A stretch of 64,000 nt of DNA from DASYQD01 sp963837455 (GCA_963837455.1 CAWINM010000002.1:62001-126000); one strand, 5' to 3'. Shown: positions 25,440-34,811, counted from the first letter of the stretch. Program-made: numbers and translations. Notes: a model not told the origin generated them from the letters alone.

Positions 25440-28400
25440 ATGCAAGCATCCGGAGAGGGCGCAGCCGAGCCACGCCACCGTTGGGGCGGGCGGGAACCTG
25501 GACGCGGGCACCGGAGGCGGCGTCGCACGTCCTTTCTGCCGTGGCCGCGTTCGGCACGCGCGTTCCTGACGGCGGCGACCCTCGTGTTGCTCCCCCGTGT
25601 GGCCGGCGCCCAGGCTTGCGACCCCGCTGTGTTCTGCAACGCCACCGGTGTGACCGCGGAGGAGGTTGGCCACGGCACGGTCGCGGGCTTCAACTGCTCC
25701 GGCACGAGCTTCCGATGCGGCGTGCCCGCGATCGTGGGCGATGTCCACTACCAGAAGGTGGTTCCCTCGTGCGACCCGATGACGACGGCGTGCGCGATGA
25801 TCGCCACGTTGCGGCTCGAGTTTCCCGAGAACCACCTCAACGGCTGCAGCGGCGGGGCGTTTCCGGCGATCCTCTATGCCTCTTCCAACTTCTGCGGGGG
25901 GAGCTCGAACAACGACGCGATCACGATCGACGACGACTTGGTCGACGTGACGGTGACGCGGACCCTCGTCGACTGTTCGAGCGGCGCGTACAACGTGACG
26001 GCGACGATGTGCGAGGGCCTGGCCTTTCTGGGCTGCAACCGCGAGACGCCGATCGCGCTCGACTTCGCCAACAACCCGGCTTCGGGTTGCCTTCCTCCCG
26101 CTCCCCCCAAAGGCAGCTGCGCCGGCGGCGGCGGGAACGGGGCGGGCGCCAACTTGTGCTGCTTCGGCCCGGCTGCGGCCGCGAGCGGAGCCGGCCAAGG
26201 AGCGGGCTTCGGAGTGAGCGGCACCCCTGCGCGGCTCTTCTACTCTGCAGGAGGCGTGGGCGCCCACGCCTCCTTCCCCGGGACCGCGGCCCACCTGGAG
26301 TCGCTCGGCAGCGGCTGGATCCACGAGTTCGCCGACCGCATCGTCCTCGATCCCACCGACGCGACCGTGTTCCACGTCTGGCGGCTCGTGGGAACGAGCG
26401 CGGTCTTCGAAGAGCTCCAGGATGCCGACCACGACGGCACCTACGAGACGGTGAGCCCCACGGACGAGCTCGCGACACTGACCTACGACGGCACCGGCTG
26501 GCAGCTGCGCGCCCTCGACGGCACGGTCATCGACTACAACGCCGACGGCACGTTCGCGGACAGGAAGGACCGTTTCGGCAACGCCTACACCGCGACCTAC
26601 GCCTCCGGGCAGCTCGTGCGGGTCGACTTCCCGGACGGGCGCTTCGAGACCTACACCTACTCCGCCAACCCCGGCAAGCTCCACGAGATAGTCCAGCATG
26701 GCGTCGGCGACCTCGAGACCCACACCTGGACCTACACCTGGACGGGCGACCGGCTGCAGCGGGTGGAGTACCCCGATGACACGGCGCGGGAGTTTTTCTA
26801 CACCGACTCCGCGCACCCCGACTTCGTCACCGAGATGGACCTCGTGGGCAGCGACGGGACGAGCCGGCGGGTCGAGGCGGCGTGGGCCTACACGCCGGAG
26901 GGCCGGCTCGACCGCGCCTGGGCCGGTGCCGCGAGCGACACCGACCCCGACGCGACCGCGCACTACGCATGGAGCTACGACGACCCGCTGCACCCGGCGG
27001 CGGTGACGGTGACCGACCCCTACGGCGTGGCGGCGACCTACACGCTCGGCTATGACAGCGATGACGTCAAGCCGCGGCTCGAGCGGATCGACGGCGACTG
27101 CCCGAGCTGCGGCGGGCCCAACCGCACCTACGAGTACGACACCCCGGGCCGGCCGCTGCTGGCGAGCGCGATGGCCGATGCCCTGGGCCACCGCACGGAG
27201 CTCACCCACAACGCGGGCGGCATGCTGGAGGATCGCCTGGAGGCGGTCGGCGTGAGCGGGCAGCAGCGGCTCACCCACTTCGAGTACGACCCGACCTTCC
27301 CGGGCCTCGCGGTCCTGGAGGAGCGGCCGTCGGCCTCGGGCGTGGGCTCGCGCATGACGGCGTGGAGCTACGACGCGACGAGCGGCGTGCTCCTGCAGCG
27401 GACCGTGAGCGGCAGCGAGGCCACCTACGACGCCGAGGGCGACGGCACGCCGGAGGGCGCCTTCACGCTCAGCACGGTGTACTCGGGCCACAACGCGGCG
27501 GGACAACCTGGCTCCATCGACCCACCGGGCTTCGACGGCGGCCCGAGCAACGCCCTCACATTCACCTACGACGTCCCGGGTCGCAACGGGCTCTTGCCGG
27601 ACCAGCGAATCGATCCGCTGGTGGGCGCGACGAGCTTCGCCTACGACGCCTTCAACCGCCGGATCGCGATGACCGACCCCAACGGGCTGACCACCGAGAC
27701 GCAGTACGACGCGCTCGACCGGGTCCGCTTCGTGATCCGGCGCGCCGGCACGCTGGGGGTAGCCTTCGAGCTCGGCGACGCGGTGCAAAGTGGCGACCTG
27801 GCCACGGAGTACCGTTACGACGCCCTCGGCGACCTGGCGCTCGTCGTCCACCTGCCGAAGGGGGACGCGGTGGCCTACGCGCGGGACCCGTCGGGCCGGG
27901 TGACCGCGGTCGAGCGCAAGGCCGACGACCAGGCGACGACCCACGACGAGGGCGCCTTCTACACGCTCGACGACTACGGCCAGCGGACGAGGGTGGACGA
28001 GCGGCGCTACGACGGGTCGCTCTGGGAGACCAAGAAGTCGACCGTCTACGCCTACACCTCTCGCTGCCACCTCGACAAAGTGATCCACGACCCCGATGCC
28101 CTACCCGCAGCGCAGGTGGTCACCGAGTATCGTTACGACTGCGACGACAATCTCGAGAAGGTCTGGGACGCCAACCACCCGTCGGCGAGCGCGGCACCCA
28201 CGCAGGTATACCGCTACGACGCCCTCGAGCGCCTCGTCGAGGTACGCGAGCCGTGGGACGTGGGAGCCGACTGCACTGCAGACCCGGCGCCGTCGGGGTG
28301 CGCAGTGACGAGCTACGGCTACGACGTGCAGGACCACCTCGCCTCGGTCACCGACGCCGAGGGCAACGGGACGACCTACACGACGGGCGACCGCGACCTG

Positions 28401-29486
28401 CTGACCGGCTCGAGCTCGCCCGCCTCGGGCGCACCGCCGGCCCTCACGATCTACCGCTACGGCGACAGCGGGGCGCTCGTCGAGACCCACGATCCGCGCG
28501 GCATCGTCGAGACGCGGGAGATCGACGCGCTCGACCGGGTGACGGCGCTGCACTATCCCGACGAATCGCTCGACGTCGCCTACACCTACGACGCGGCGGG
28601 CACGTGCCCGCCCGGCGCGCCGGCGGGGCGGCTGAGCTCGGTGCGCCGCGGGGACACGACGGTCGAGCACTGCTACGATGCCTTCGGCCGCATGACACGC
28701 GACGGCAGCCTCGGCTACGGCTTCGACGCCAACGGAGACCGCACCAGCGTGACCTACGCTGATGGCGCCGTGGCCACCTACGCCTTCGACTTCGCGGGGC
28801 GGGAGAGCGGGCTCTCGGTCGATCCCGGCGGCGGTGCGGTGCCGGTGGCGACGGGAGCGAGCTACCTGCCCTCGGGGCCGCTCTCGGGGCTCACCCTGGG
28901 CAACGGCCTGGTGGAGAACCGGCCCTACACGGCGCGGTACTTCCCCGACCGGATCGAGGTGACCGCCGGGCCAACTCCCGTCTTCCGCTGGCTCTACTCC
29001 GAGGACGGCGTGGGCAACGTGCTGTCCATCGATGACGACCTCGACGCTGCGAACGACCGCGCCTTCGGCTACCGCGACCCGCAGTACTTCCTGACCTCGG
29101 CCTCGGGCCCCTGGGCGGGCCCGCTCGGCTGGAGCTACGACCGCATCGGCAACCGGCTCAGCGAGACCCGCGGCGCGAGCACCGACACCTACGCCTACAC
29201 CGGCGACGGACATACACCAGTGCTCGACCACGTGACGCTCGGCGGCCTGGGCACCCGCAGCTACGGTTTCGATTCCGCGGGCAACCTCGAGGAGGTCGAC
29301 GCCGCGGGCAACCTCCTCGCCTTCACGACCGACGACGGCGGCCGCGTCGTCGCGGGTCGAGCGCGAGCTGGGCTCCACGGTCACGATGAGCTACGACGGC
29401 CGCGGGTTCCTGGAGCGCGCCGCCGAGGCGGCGCTCTTCGCCGACGGCTTCGAGAGCGGGGATACGGGCTGCTGGGGCGATGCTGA
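25440..29486 (+). CDS. Secreted Rhs/YD-repeat protein, core (frameshifted at 3' end)
   Basis: The ATG at 25440 follows AGGAGG at close spacing. The protein has an Arg-rich leader and a signal peptide ending VAGAQA, a Cys-rich N-terminal domain of about 200 residues, then a long array of YD repeats. Examples are GNAYTATYASGQLVRVDFPDG, YRYDALGDLALVVHLPKGD and YGYDVQDHLASVTDAEG. The repeats form the hollow beta-shell typical of Rhs/teneurin proteins. The frame should continue into the next entry: at about 29350 one extra base (GTCGTCGCGG compared with the repeat copy's CTCTCGCGG) moves the ribosome into a wrong frame that ends at 29486. The restored protein would be about 1640 residues. It is exported by a signal peptide rather than obviously by type VI secretion. 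Confidence 0.85.
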   Translation: MQASGEGAAEPRHRWGGREPGRGHRRRRRTSFLPWPRSARAFLTAATLVLLPRVAGAQACDPAVFCNATGVTAEEVGHGTVAGFNCSGTSFRCGVPAIVGDVHYQKVVPSCDPMTTACAMIATLRLEFPENHLNGCSGGAFPAILYASSNFCGGSSNNDAITIDDDLVDVTVTRTLVDCSSGAYNVTATMCEGLAFLGCNRETPIALDFANNPASGCLPPAPPKGSCAGGGGNGAGANLCCFGPAAAASGAGQGAGFGVSGTPARLFYSAGGVGAHASFPGTAAHLESLGSGWIHEFADRIVLDPTDATVFHVWRLVGTSAVFEELQDADHDGTYETVSPTDELATLTYDGTGWQLRALDGTVIDYNADGTFADRKDRFGNAYTATYASGQLVRVDFPDGRFETYTYSANPGKLHEIVQHGVGDLETHTWTYTWTGDRLQRVEYPDDTAREFFYTDSAHPDFVTEMDLVGSDGTSRRVEAAWAYTPEGRLDRAWAGAASDTDPDATAHYAWSYDDPLHPAAVTVTDPYGVAATYTLGYDSDDVKPRLERIDGDCPSCGGPNRTYEYDTPGRPLLASAMADALGHRTELTHNAGGMLEDRLEAVGVSGQQRLTHFEYDPTFPGLAVLEERPSASGVGSRMTAWSYDATSGVLLQRTVSGSEATYDAEGDGTPEGAFTLSTVYSGHNAAGQPGSIDPPGFDGGPSNALTFTYDVPGRNGLLPDQRIDPLVGATSFAYDAFNRRIAMTDPNGLTTETQYDALDRVRFVIRRAGTLGVAFELGDAVQSGDLATEYRYDALGDLALVVHLPKGDAVAYARDPSGRVTAVERKADDQATTHDEGAFYTLDDYGQRTRVDERRYDGSLWETKKSTVYAYTSRCHLDKVIHDPDALPAAQVVTEYRYDCDDNLEKVWDANHPSASAAPTQVYRYDALERLVEVREPWDVGADCTADPAPSGCAVTSYGYDVQDHLASVTDAEGNGTTYTTGDRDLLTGSSSPASGAPPALTIYRYGDSGALVETHDPRGIVETREIDALDRVTALHYPDESLDVAYTYDAAGTCPPGAPAGRLSSVRRGDTTVEHCYDAFGRMTRDGSLGYGFDANGDRTSVTYADGAVATYAFDFAGRESGLSVDPGGGAVPVATGASYLPSGPLSGLTLGNGLVENRPYTARYFPDRIEVTAGPTPVFRWLYSEDGVGNVLSIDDDLDAANDRAFGYRDPQYFLTSASGPWAGPLGWSYDRIGNRLSETRGASTDTYAYTGDGHTPVLDHVTLGGLGTRSYGFDSAGNLEEVDAAGNLLAFTTDDGGRVVAGRARAGLHGHDELRRPRVPGARRRGGALRRRLRERGYGLLGRC

Positions 29487-29935
29487 AGGGGGAGGTGGCG
29501 GCAGCTGCCCGTCGCCGCAGACCGGCCACAGCGTGCGGCCTACCTACGACTCAGGTGGCCGGCTCTACGCCCGCACCGTCGCTACGCCGACCGAGGCGAC
29601 GACGGACGTCCTCTACTTCGCCGGCCGGCCGGTGGCCACGCTCGCGGCGGGCGTCCTCACCTACCTGACGACCGATCACCTCGGCACGCCGGTGTTCGCC
29701 ACCGACGCCGCCGGCGCCGAGGTCTGGCAGGGAGGCTTCGAACCGTTCGGCGGAGATTGGCAGGCCGGAAGCGCGGGAGGAGCGAGCGAGAACGGCGTCT
29801 TCCTGCGGCTGCCCGGGCAGTGGGTGGATCCGAGCTGGGAGGACGCCACGCTCGGGGTGGGGCTGAGCTTCAACGTGAACAGATGGTACGAACCGCAGAC
29901 CGGTAGGTACACGCAGCCCGATCCGATTCCTACGG
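28728..29935 (+). repeat. Direct repeat copy 1 (3' part of Rhs core)
   Basis: About 1.2 kb of the Rhs core, from GCCAACGGAGACC to the QPDP motif, is repeated 2368 bp downstream at 31096–32298. The copies are nearly identical for most of their length (scattered single differences such as GGCGTG versus GACGTG) and diverge after the RWYEPQTG codons. The tips beyond the repeat are unrelated. Confidence 0.9.
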
Positions 29936-30369
29936 AACGAGCCATTCGACCGTACCTATACGCGAGGAATCAGCCGGTTCGCCACTTCGACGTCCTTGGC
30001 TTGGCACCGTGCGGCCCTAAGCCGTCTAGACCGGACTTCCCAGAGTGCTTCGCGTTTTGCAACGCGGAAAAGGAATACCGCCTTTGCGCGCTGGAGAATT
30101 CCCTCCCGGGGGCAGCAGTTGCGGAAATCATCATTGCAATTGGAACGGGCTATCTTGCGGTGCCGGAATTCGGTCCCGTTGGCGGCTGCGCCGTGGGTGG
30201 GACCGTTTTCTTCATCGAGGTTCTTGGGGATTTCGCGGCACACCGTTTCGCAAAGGGGGCCATCGAATATGAGTACAGAACCTGCGTTCAGAGATGCCGG
30301 TTCTCCCGAGAGGCCTGTGTTCGGCCGCCACTTGACAATCCGGAAAATGGCTCGTGCTCTCCAGGTTGA
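29386..30369 (+). CDS. Rhs protein C-terminal part with variable tip
   Basis: This 327-codon frame restores the Rhs core after the frameshift. It contains the core-closing motifs DHLGTPVFATDAAG, RWYEPQTGRYTQPDP and a DVLGL boundary near residue 207. The following 120 residues are a variable tip. It has six or more cysteines (ECFAFC, YRLC, RTCVQRC), a hydrophobic stretch around VAEIIIAIGTGYLAVPEFG and GGCAVGGTVFFIEVLG, and visibly lower GC than the core. In Rhs proteins such tips are usually toxins released from the shell. The hydrophobicity suggests a membrane-active tip, but no known toxin family is recognised. The ATG here lies inside the core, so separate translation is doubtful. Confidence 0.75.
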   Translation: MSYDGRGFLERAAEAALFADGFESGDTGCWGDAEGGGGGSCPSPQTGHSVRPTYDSGGRLYARTVATPTEATTDVLYFAGRPVATLAAGVLTYLTTDHLGTPVFATDAAGAEVWQGGFEPFGGDWQAGSAGGASENGVFLRLPGQWVDPSWEDATLGVGLSFNVNRWYEPQTGRYTQPDPIPTERAIRPYLYARNQPVRHFDVLGLAPCGPKPSRPDFPECFAFCNAEKEYRLCALENSLPGAAVAEIIIAIGTGYLAVPEFGPVGGCAVGGTVFFIEVLGDFAAHRFAKGAIEYEYRTCVQRCRFSREACVRPPLDNPENGSCSPG

Positions 30370-30680
30370 GGGCCTCCAACGTGCGGAGTAGCTCGACCGG
30401 GTTGCTGCTGGCCGCGACGATCGCGCTAGTGCGCAGCCGTGTCTCTTGGGTCATCGTGAGTCTCACGGCCTTGTCTGGCTATTTATTGCTTTGCTATCCA
30501 GAGCTGAGGAGCGCGAAGGAGCCACCGGCTTGGCTTCCATATTGGAGACTCGTCGGAATCAAAACCTGGGAGTATTGCGGGGCGGTGATGTTTGTGCACG
30601 GCGCGATTCCACTCGCCGTACTCTGGGTGGCTTTCTTGATCCGAGAACGTGGACGCGCGAGTGCGCGGACGCAATCGTAG
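30354..30680 (+). CDS. Small three-helix membrane protein, candidate immunity partner of Rhs tip
   Basis: The 108-aa frame starts with GTG and overlaps the 3' end of the Rhs tip by 16 bp. It has three hydrophobic segments (LLLAATIALVRSRV, SWVIVSLTALSGYLLLCY and GAVMFVHGAIPLAVLWVAFL) and a basic C-terminus. Its low GC matches the tip. Immunity genes normally follow Rhs tips directly, and a membrane immunity protein is what a membrane-acting toxin would need. The assignment as immunity protein rests only on position and composition. Confidence 0.5.
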   Translation: MLSRLRASNVRSSSTGLLLAATIALVRSRVSWVIVSLTALSGYLLLCYPELRSAKEPPAWLPYWRLVGIKTWEYCGAVMFVHGAIPLAVLWVAFLIRERGRASARTQS

Positions 30681-30959
30681 CGATGCTGCACCGGCGCACA
30701 GGGAGGTGCCGTCTTCGTAGAGCCACGTGCATGTGAATGCAGGTGAGCTCGCCGCGGGGCTCCAGTCGCGGGTATTGGCGCGCGGTGACGAGGTGCCAGC
30801 CGATCAGTCAGCTGCGAACAACTCCCCTTGCTGCTTCTTTGCCTTCTTCTTCGGCCACCGGAGCCCGACGATGCTGAAATCAGTCGGGTTGGGGTCTCCA
30901 TCTAACCCGAGTCAACGGCCCGCGGGGCTCTCCACGGCCTGTTCGCCGCTGGGCGGGCC

Positions 30960-31086
30960 TCAGCCGCTCTTGGCGAGGAAGGCGTCGATGGTGCGCAGGA
31001 GGGCATCTTGGTCGCGCTTTGGGAGGCGCTCGAGGGCCTGCAGCCGGCGCTGCAGGCGGCGGGAATGCGGCTTGCCGTTGGGCCGC
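30960..31086 (-). pseudogene. C-terminal fragment of XRE-family HTH regulator
   Basis: On the minus strand about 40 codons read HSRRLQRRLQALERLPKRDQ and ALLRTIDAFLAKSG, ending in TGA. The LPKRDQxALLRTIDAFL segment is the familiar dimerisation tail of XRE-type helix-turn-helix regulators. The HTH part is absent: the fragment is cut where the duplicated Rhs segment begins. This marks one recombination boundary of the duplication. Confidence 0.55.
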
Positions 31087-31095
31087 GGCCGTGCC

Positions 31096-32298
31096 GCCAA
31101 CGGAGACCGCACCAGCGTGACCTACGCTGATGGCGTCGTGGCCACCTACGCCTTCGACTTCGCGGGGCGGGAGAGCGGGCTCTCGGTCGATCCCGGCGGC
31201 GGTGCGCTGCCGGTGGCGACGGGAGCGAGCTACCTGCCCTCTGGGCCGCTGTCGGGGCTCACCCTGGGCAACGGTCTGGTGGAGAACCGGCCCTACACGG
31301 CGCGGTACTTCCCCGACCGGATCGAGGTCACCGCCGGGCCAACTCCCGTCTTCCGCTGGCTCTACTCCGAGGACGACGTGGGCAACGTGCTGTCCATCGA
31401 TGACGACCTCGACGCTGCGAACGACCGCGCCTTCGGCTATCGCGACCCGCAGTACTTCCTGACCTCGGCCTCGGGCCCCTGGGCGGGCCCGCTCGGCTGG
31501 AGCTACGACCGCATCGGCAACTGGCTCAGCGAGACCCGCGGCGCGAGCACCGACACCTACGCCTACACCGGCGACGGACATACACCAGTGCTCGACCACG
31601 TGACGCTCGGCGGCCTGGGCACCCGCAGCTACGGTTTCGATTCCGCGGGCAACCTCGAGGAGGTCGACGCCGCGGGCAACCTCCTCGCCTTCACGACCGA
31701 CGACAGCGGCCGCCTCTCGCGGGTCGAGCGCGCGAGCTGGGCTCCACGGTCACGATGAGCTACGACGGCCGCGGGTTCCTGGCGCGCGCCGCCGAGGCGG
31801 CGCTCTTCGCCGATGGCTTCGAGAGCGGCGACACCGGCTGCTGGGGCGACGCGGAAGGTGCAGGAGGCGGAGGCAGCTGCCCGTCGCCGCAGGTGGGGCA
31901 CAGCGTGCGGCCTACCTACGACTCGGGCGGGCGGCTGCTACGCCCGCACCGTCGCTACGCCGACCGAGGCGACGACGGACGTCCTCTACTTCGCCGGCCG
32001 GCCGGTGGCCACACTCGCGGCGGGCGTCCTCACCTACCTGACGACCGATCACCTCGGCACGCCAGTGTTCGCCACCGACGCCGCCGGCGCCGAGGTCTGG
32101 CAGGGAGGCTTCGAGCCGTTCGGCAGAGATTGGCAGGCCGGAAGCGCGGGAGGAGCGAGCGAGAACGGCGTCTTCCTGCGGCTGCCCGGGCAGTGGGTGG
32201 ATCCGAGCTGGGAGGACGCCACGCTCGGGGTGGGGCTGAGCTTCAACGTGAACCGCTGGTATGAGCCACAGACTGGAAGGTACTCCCAGCCCGACCCT
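31096..32298 (+). repeat. Direct repeat copy 2 (partial Rhs core)
   Basis: This is the second copy of the 1.2-kb Rhs core segment. The left edge is sharp: homology begins at GCCAACGGAGACC, directly after a fragment of an XRE regulator gene. The right edge is at QPDP, where the second tip begins. Confidence 0.9.
31096..32298 (+). pseudogene. Duplicated Rhs core end, with two frameshifts
   Basis: This is a truncated second copy of the Rhs core with no start of its own. Compared with copy 1 it has two extra bases in the GCGCGCG run near 31730, which breaks the frame after GRLSRVERASW. It also has one extra base near 31937 (CGGCTGCTACG versus CGGCTCTACG). After these the frame again reads YARTVATPTEATTDVLYF, DHLGTPVFATDAAG and RWYEPQTGRYSQPDP. 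Copy 1 is frameshifted at almost the same place as the first lesion, but by a different indel. The orphan copy probably serves only as a reservoir for tip exchange. Confidence 0.8.
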
Positions 32299-33186
32299 CT
32301 CGTACAACGATCTGCGCGACCGCCACGCGTCAGCTTTGCGTCGGTTACCGCTCCAATCTGCCTTGGGATCGGGCTGGTGGCTGTCGTTGCTTGTCGGCCG
32401 GTAGATGCTCAGGAAGGGGAAACGATTCACGCGGTCGGTGGTGTCCATCAATCCATCGAATGGAGTGGGCGAGACGGAGCGGGTCAGGGCCTGGAGTTCC
32501 TCGATCGCACAAGGGGTGCAAGTGCACACCGTTTGTTGCTCGTGTCACCGAGCGGAACAGCGCTAGTCCTGTCATCGTCCCAGAATGCCGCTACCGGGAT
32601 TGAGCGGTTTCGAGTGGCGGATGACACCACAGGGTGGTGGCTGGAGGTGAGGAAGGAGCTCGCTGTCGAGGACGAGGACCTAAACTTAGACGCGCTGCTC
32701 TTTATGGATTGGACTGCCACAAAATGGAGCGCAGTCTTGGAGTCGAGCGGGGCTACGGTCGTGCGGATCGACGGGAGGTCTCTCACGCCGCACCGCGGGT
32801 TGGAAGCGGCACTACTCGGTGCTCTTCGAGCGGAGAGGCGTCTCGATGAGGTGAAGCGCGCTGTTCCCAGGGGGGTGGTTGACTCGCTGCGATTCCTCAA
32901 TTGCCTTTCGAACACGGACGTAGCACGCGAACGCGAAGCCATCGGCGGCGGAGTATTCAGGCCCCCTATAGAGCTCCTTCTGCTGCTTTTTGGGGAGGAG
33001 ACGAAACCAGACGCAACATGGCGCTTCGCTGTTGGCCACTTGTGGAAGGGCACGACGGTTCGGGATCCCGCTCTGATTGGCTTCACGGGTGGGTTCCGCT
33101 CGATTTCACCCGAGGACCCGCTGCAGGAATTCGGGATCGACGCGGGCCCGAGAGCGGGTTCGGCGGCGCCGGGGTCGAAGCCGTAG
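32299..33186 (+). CDS. Second Rhs-linked tip / displaced secreted protein of unknown function
   Basis: About 295 codons follow in frame after the duplicated QPDP motif but are unrelated to the first tip. Near the junction the sequence looks like a lipoprotein signal peptide (APICLGIGLVAVVAC), then a mature protein of mixed alpha/beta character (HAVGGVHQSIEWSG, HRLLLVSPSGTALVLSS, WWLEVRKELAVEDEDL). GC content is clearly below that of the core. It has no start codon of its own near the signal-like stretch. It may be a captured secreted-protein gene that lost its start, or a genuine displaced tip. No family is recognised. Confidence 0.5.
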   Translation, partial: LVQRSARPPRVSFASVTAPICLGIGLVAVVACRPVDAQEGETIHAVGGVHQSIEWSGRDGAGQGLEFLDRTRGASAHRLLLVSPSGTALVLSSSQNAATGIERFRVADDTTGWWLEVRKELAVEDEDLNLDALLFMDWTATKWSAVLESSGATVVRIDGRSLTPHRGLEAALLGALRAERRLDEVKRAVPRGVVDSLRFLNCLSNTDVAREREAIGGGVFRPPIELLLLLFGEETKPDATWRFAVGHLWKGTTVRDPALIGFTGGFRSISPEDPLQEFGIDAGPRAGSAAPGSKP

Positions 33187-33384
33187 GCGCTCGAACATCG
33201 ACCGATGTGGGTATAGCTTCCGACCGTAGACGTCAGGGAGTCGGTGTCGGGCGTTGGCGTCGGGCTGACTCGATCACATCGCTGGTACGAACCGCTGAGC
33301 CAGGTGCGGTCGGCGGCGGTCAGTTGTACTCAGCTCCCCAGTCGAGGCGGCACGAGGCATCATGCCCGCAACAGAGGCTGGGGC

Positions 33385-34713
33385 CTACACGGTCACCAGC
33401 GCCTCGGCCGCCCGCCCGACGCAGGTGTAGACGAAGCCGCGCTCCTTCATCTTCACCGGGTCGTAGAGGTTGCGCAGGTCGACGATCACCGGGCTCGCCA
33501 GCTGACCGTGCAGGCGGTCGAGGTCGAGCAGGCGGAACTCGTTCCACTCGGTGGCGAGCACCAGTGCCTCGGCGCCGGCGGCGGCGGCGTAGGAGTCCTC
33601 GCAGTAGGTGACGCTGGCGGGCAGCGCCTGGCGCGCGTTCTCCATCGAGGCGGGATCGAAGGCGCGCACGCTGGCACCGCGCTCGAGCAGGCCGCGCACG
33701 ACGGTCATCGCCGGTGACTCGCGGATGTCGTCGGTGCCGCCCTTGAAGGAGAGCCCGAGCACCGCCACCGTGCGGCCGACCACCTCGCCTCCCAGCGCCT
33801 CGAGCACCTTGTCGACGGCGCGTCGCTGCATGCGCGCGTTGACTGCCACCACCGCCTCGACGATCTCGAAGCGCATCGAGGCCGTGCGGGCGATCTCGAG
33901 CAGCGCCTCGGTGTCCTTGGGGAAGCAGGAGCCGCCGTAGCCCGGTCCGGGGTGGAGGAACTGCGGGCCGATGCGGTCGTCGAGGCCCATGCCGCGGGCG
34001 ACCTGCAGCACGTCGGCGCCACAGCGCTCGCAGAGCGCGGCGACCTCGTTGATGAAGGTGATCTTGGTGGCGAGGAAGGCGTTGGAGGCGTACTTGATGA
34101 GCTCGGAGGTCTCGACGTTGGTGACCACGAAGGGGACCTCGAGCACGTCGAGCGGCGAGTAGACCTCCTTCATGATCGCCACCGCCCGTGCCTCGCGGGC
34201 GCCGATCACCACGCGATCGGGATTCATGAAGTCCTCGATCGCCGACCCCTCGCGCAGGAACTCGGGGTTGGAGACCACCGAGAACGGCACCTTGCCGCCG
34301 GTGCGCTCGCGCAAGATCTTCTCGATCAGCGCGCCGGTGCCGACCGGCACCGTCGACTTGGTGACCACCACCTTGTAGCCCTTCATGTGGTCGGCGATGG
34401 CCTCCGCCACCTGCACGACGTAGGAGAGGTCGGCCGAGCCGTCCTCGCGCGGCGGGGTGCCGACGGCGATGAACACCGCCAGCGCCTGGTGCACGGCCCC
34501 CGGCAGCTCGGTGGTGAAGTGCAGGCGGCCGGCCTCGATGTTGCGCGCCACCAGGGCGTCGAGGCCGGGCTCGTAGATCGGCATCTCGCCGCGCTGCAGC
34601 ATCTCGATCTTCTGGGCGACCTTGTCGACGCAGGTCACCTCCATGCCGAAGTCGGCCAGGCAGGCCCCGGTGACGAGGCCGACGTAGCCGGTACCGACGA
34701 CGCAGATCTTCAT
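33385..34713 (-). CDS. ugd: UDP-glucose 6-dehydrogenase
   Basis: The 442-aa enzyme oxidises UDP-glucose to UDP-glucuronate with two NAD+. The N-terminal Rossmann motif is VVGTGYVGLVTGACLADFG (residues 5–23). The catalytic Cys263 is in GPGYGGSCFPKDTEAL, and Lys/Asn residues of the central helix are in SELIKYASNAFLATKITFINE. The C-terminal NAD/UDP domain starts LGLSFKGGTDDIRESPA. Length and motifs match the Ugd/TuaD class. The product is a precursor for uronic acid- or pentose-containing glycans, so it may supply the glycosylation or capsule genes of the region. It begins the backbone after the Rhs island, and the ATP-grasp gene lies upstream on the same strand. Confidence 0.95.
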   Translation of the reverse strand: MKICVVGTGYVGLVTGACLADFGMEVTCVDKVAQKIEMLQRGEMPIYEPGLDALVARNIEAGRLHFTTELPGAVHQALAVFIAVGTPPREDGSADLSYVVQVAEAIADHMKGYKVVVTKSTVPVGTGALIEKILRERTGGKVPFSVVSNPEFLREGSAIEDFMNPDRVVIGAREARAVAIMKEVYSPLDVLEVPFVVTNVETSELIKYASNAFLATKITFINEVAALCERCGADVLQVARGMGLDDRIGPQFLHPGPGYGGSCFPKDTEALLEIARTASMRFEIVEAVVAVNARMQRRAVDKVLEALGGEVVGRTVAVLGLSFKGGTDDIRESPAMTVVRGLLERGASVRAFDPASMENARQALPASVTYCEDSYAAAAGAEALVLATEWNEFRLLDLDRLHGQLASPVIVDLRNLYDPVKMKERGFVYTCVGRAAEALVTV

Positions 34714-34811
34714 GGCGTGCGGGCTCCCTGGTCAGTCCACTGGTGCGAGGTGTCGTTTGGGTGTGGGTGGCTGGCCGGTGTGGCGGTCCCGTCGGTGCCG
34801 CCGCAGCCCGC

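Noticed and set aside
30727..31095. N-terminal extension of Rhs copy 2 from an ATG at 30727
   Set aside because: The frame crosses the XRE fragment on the other strand and has no coding character before the repeat begins.
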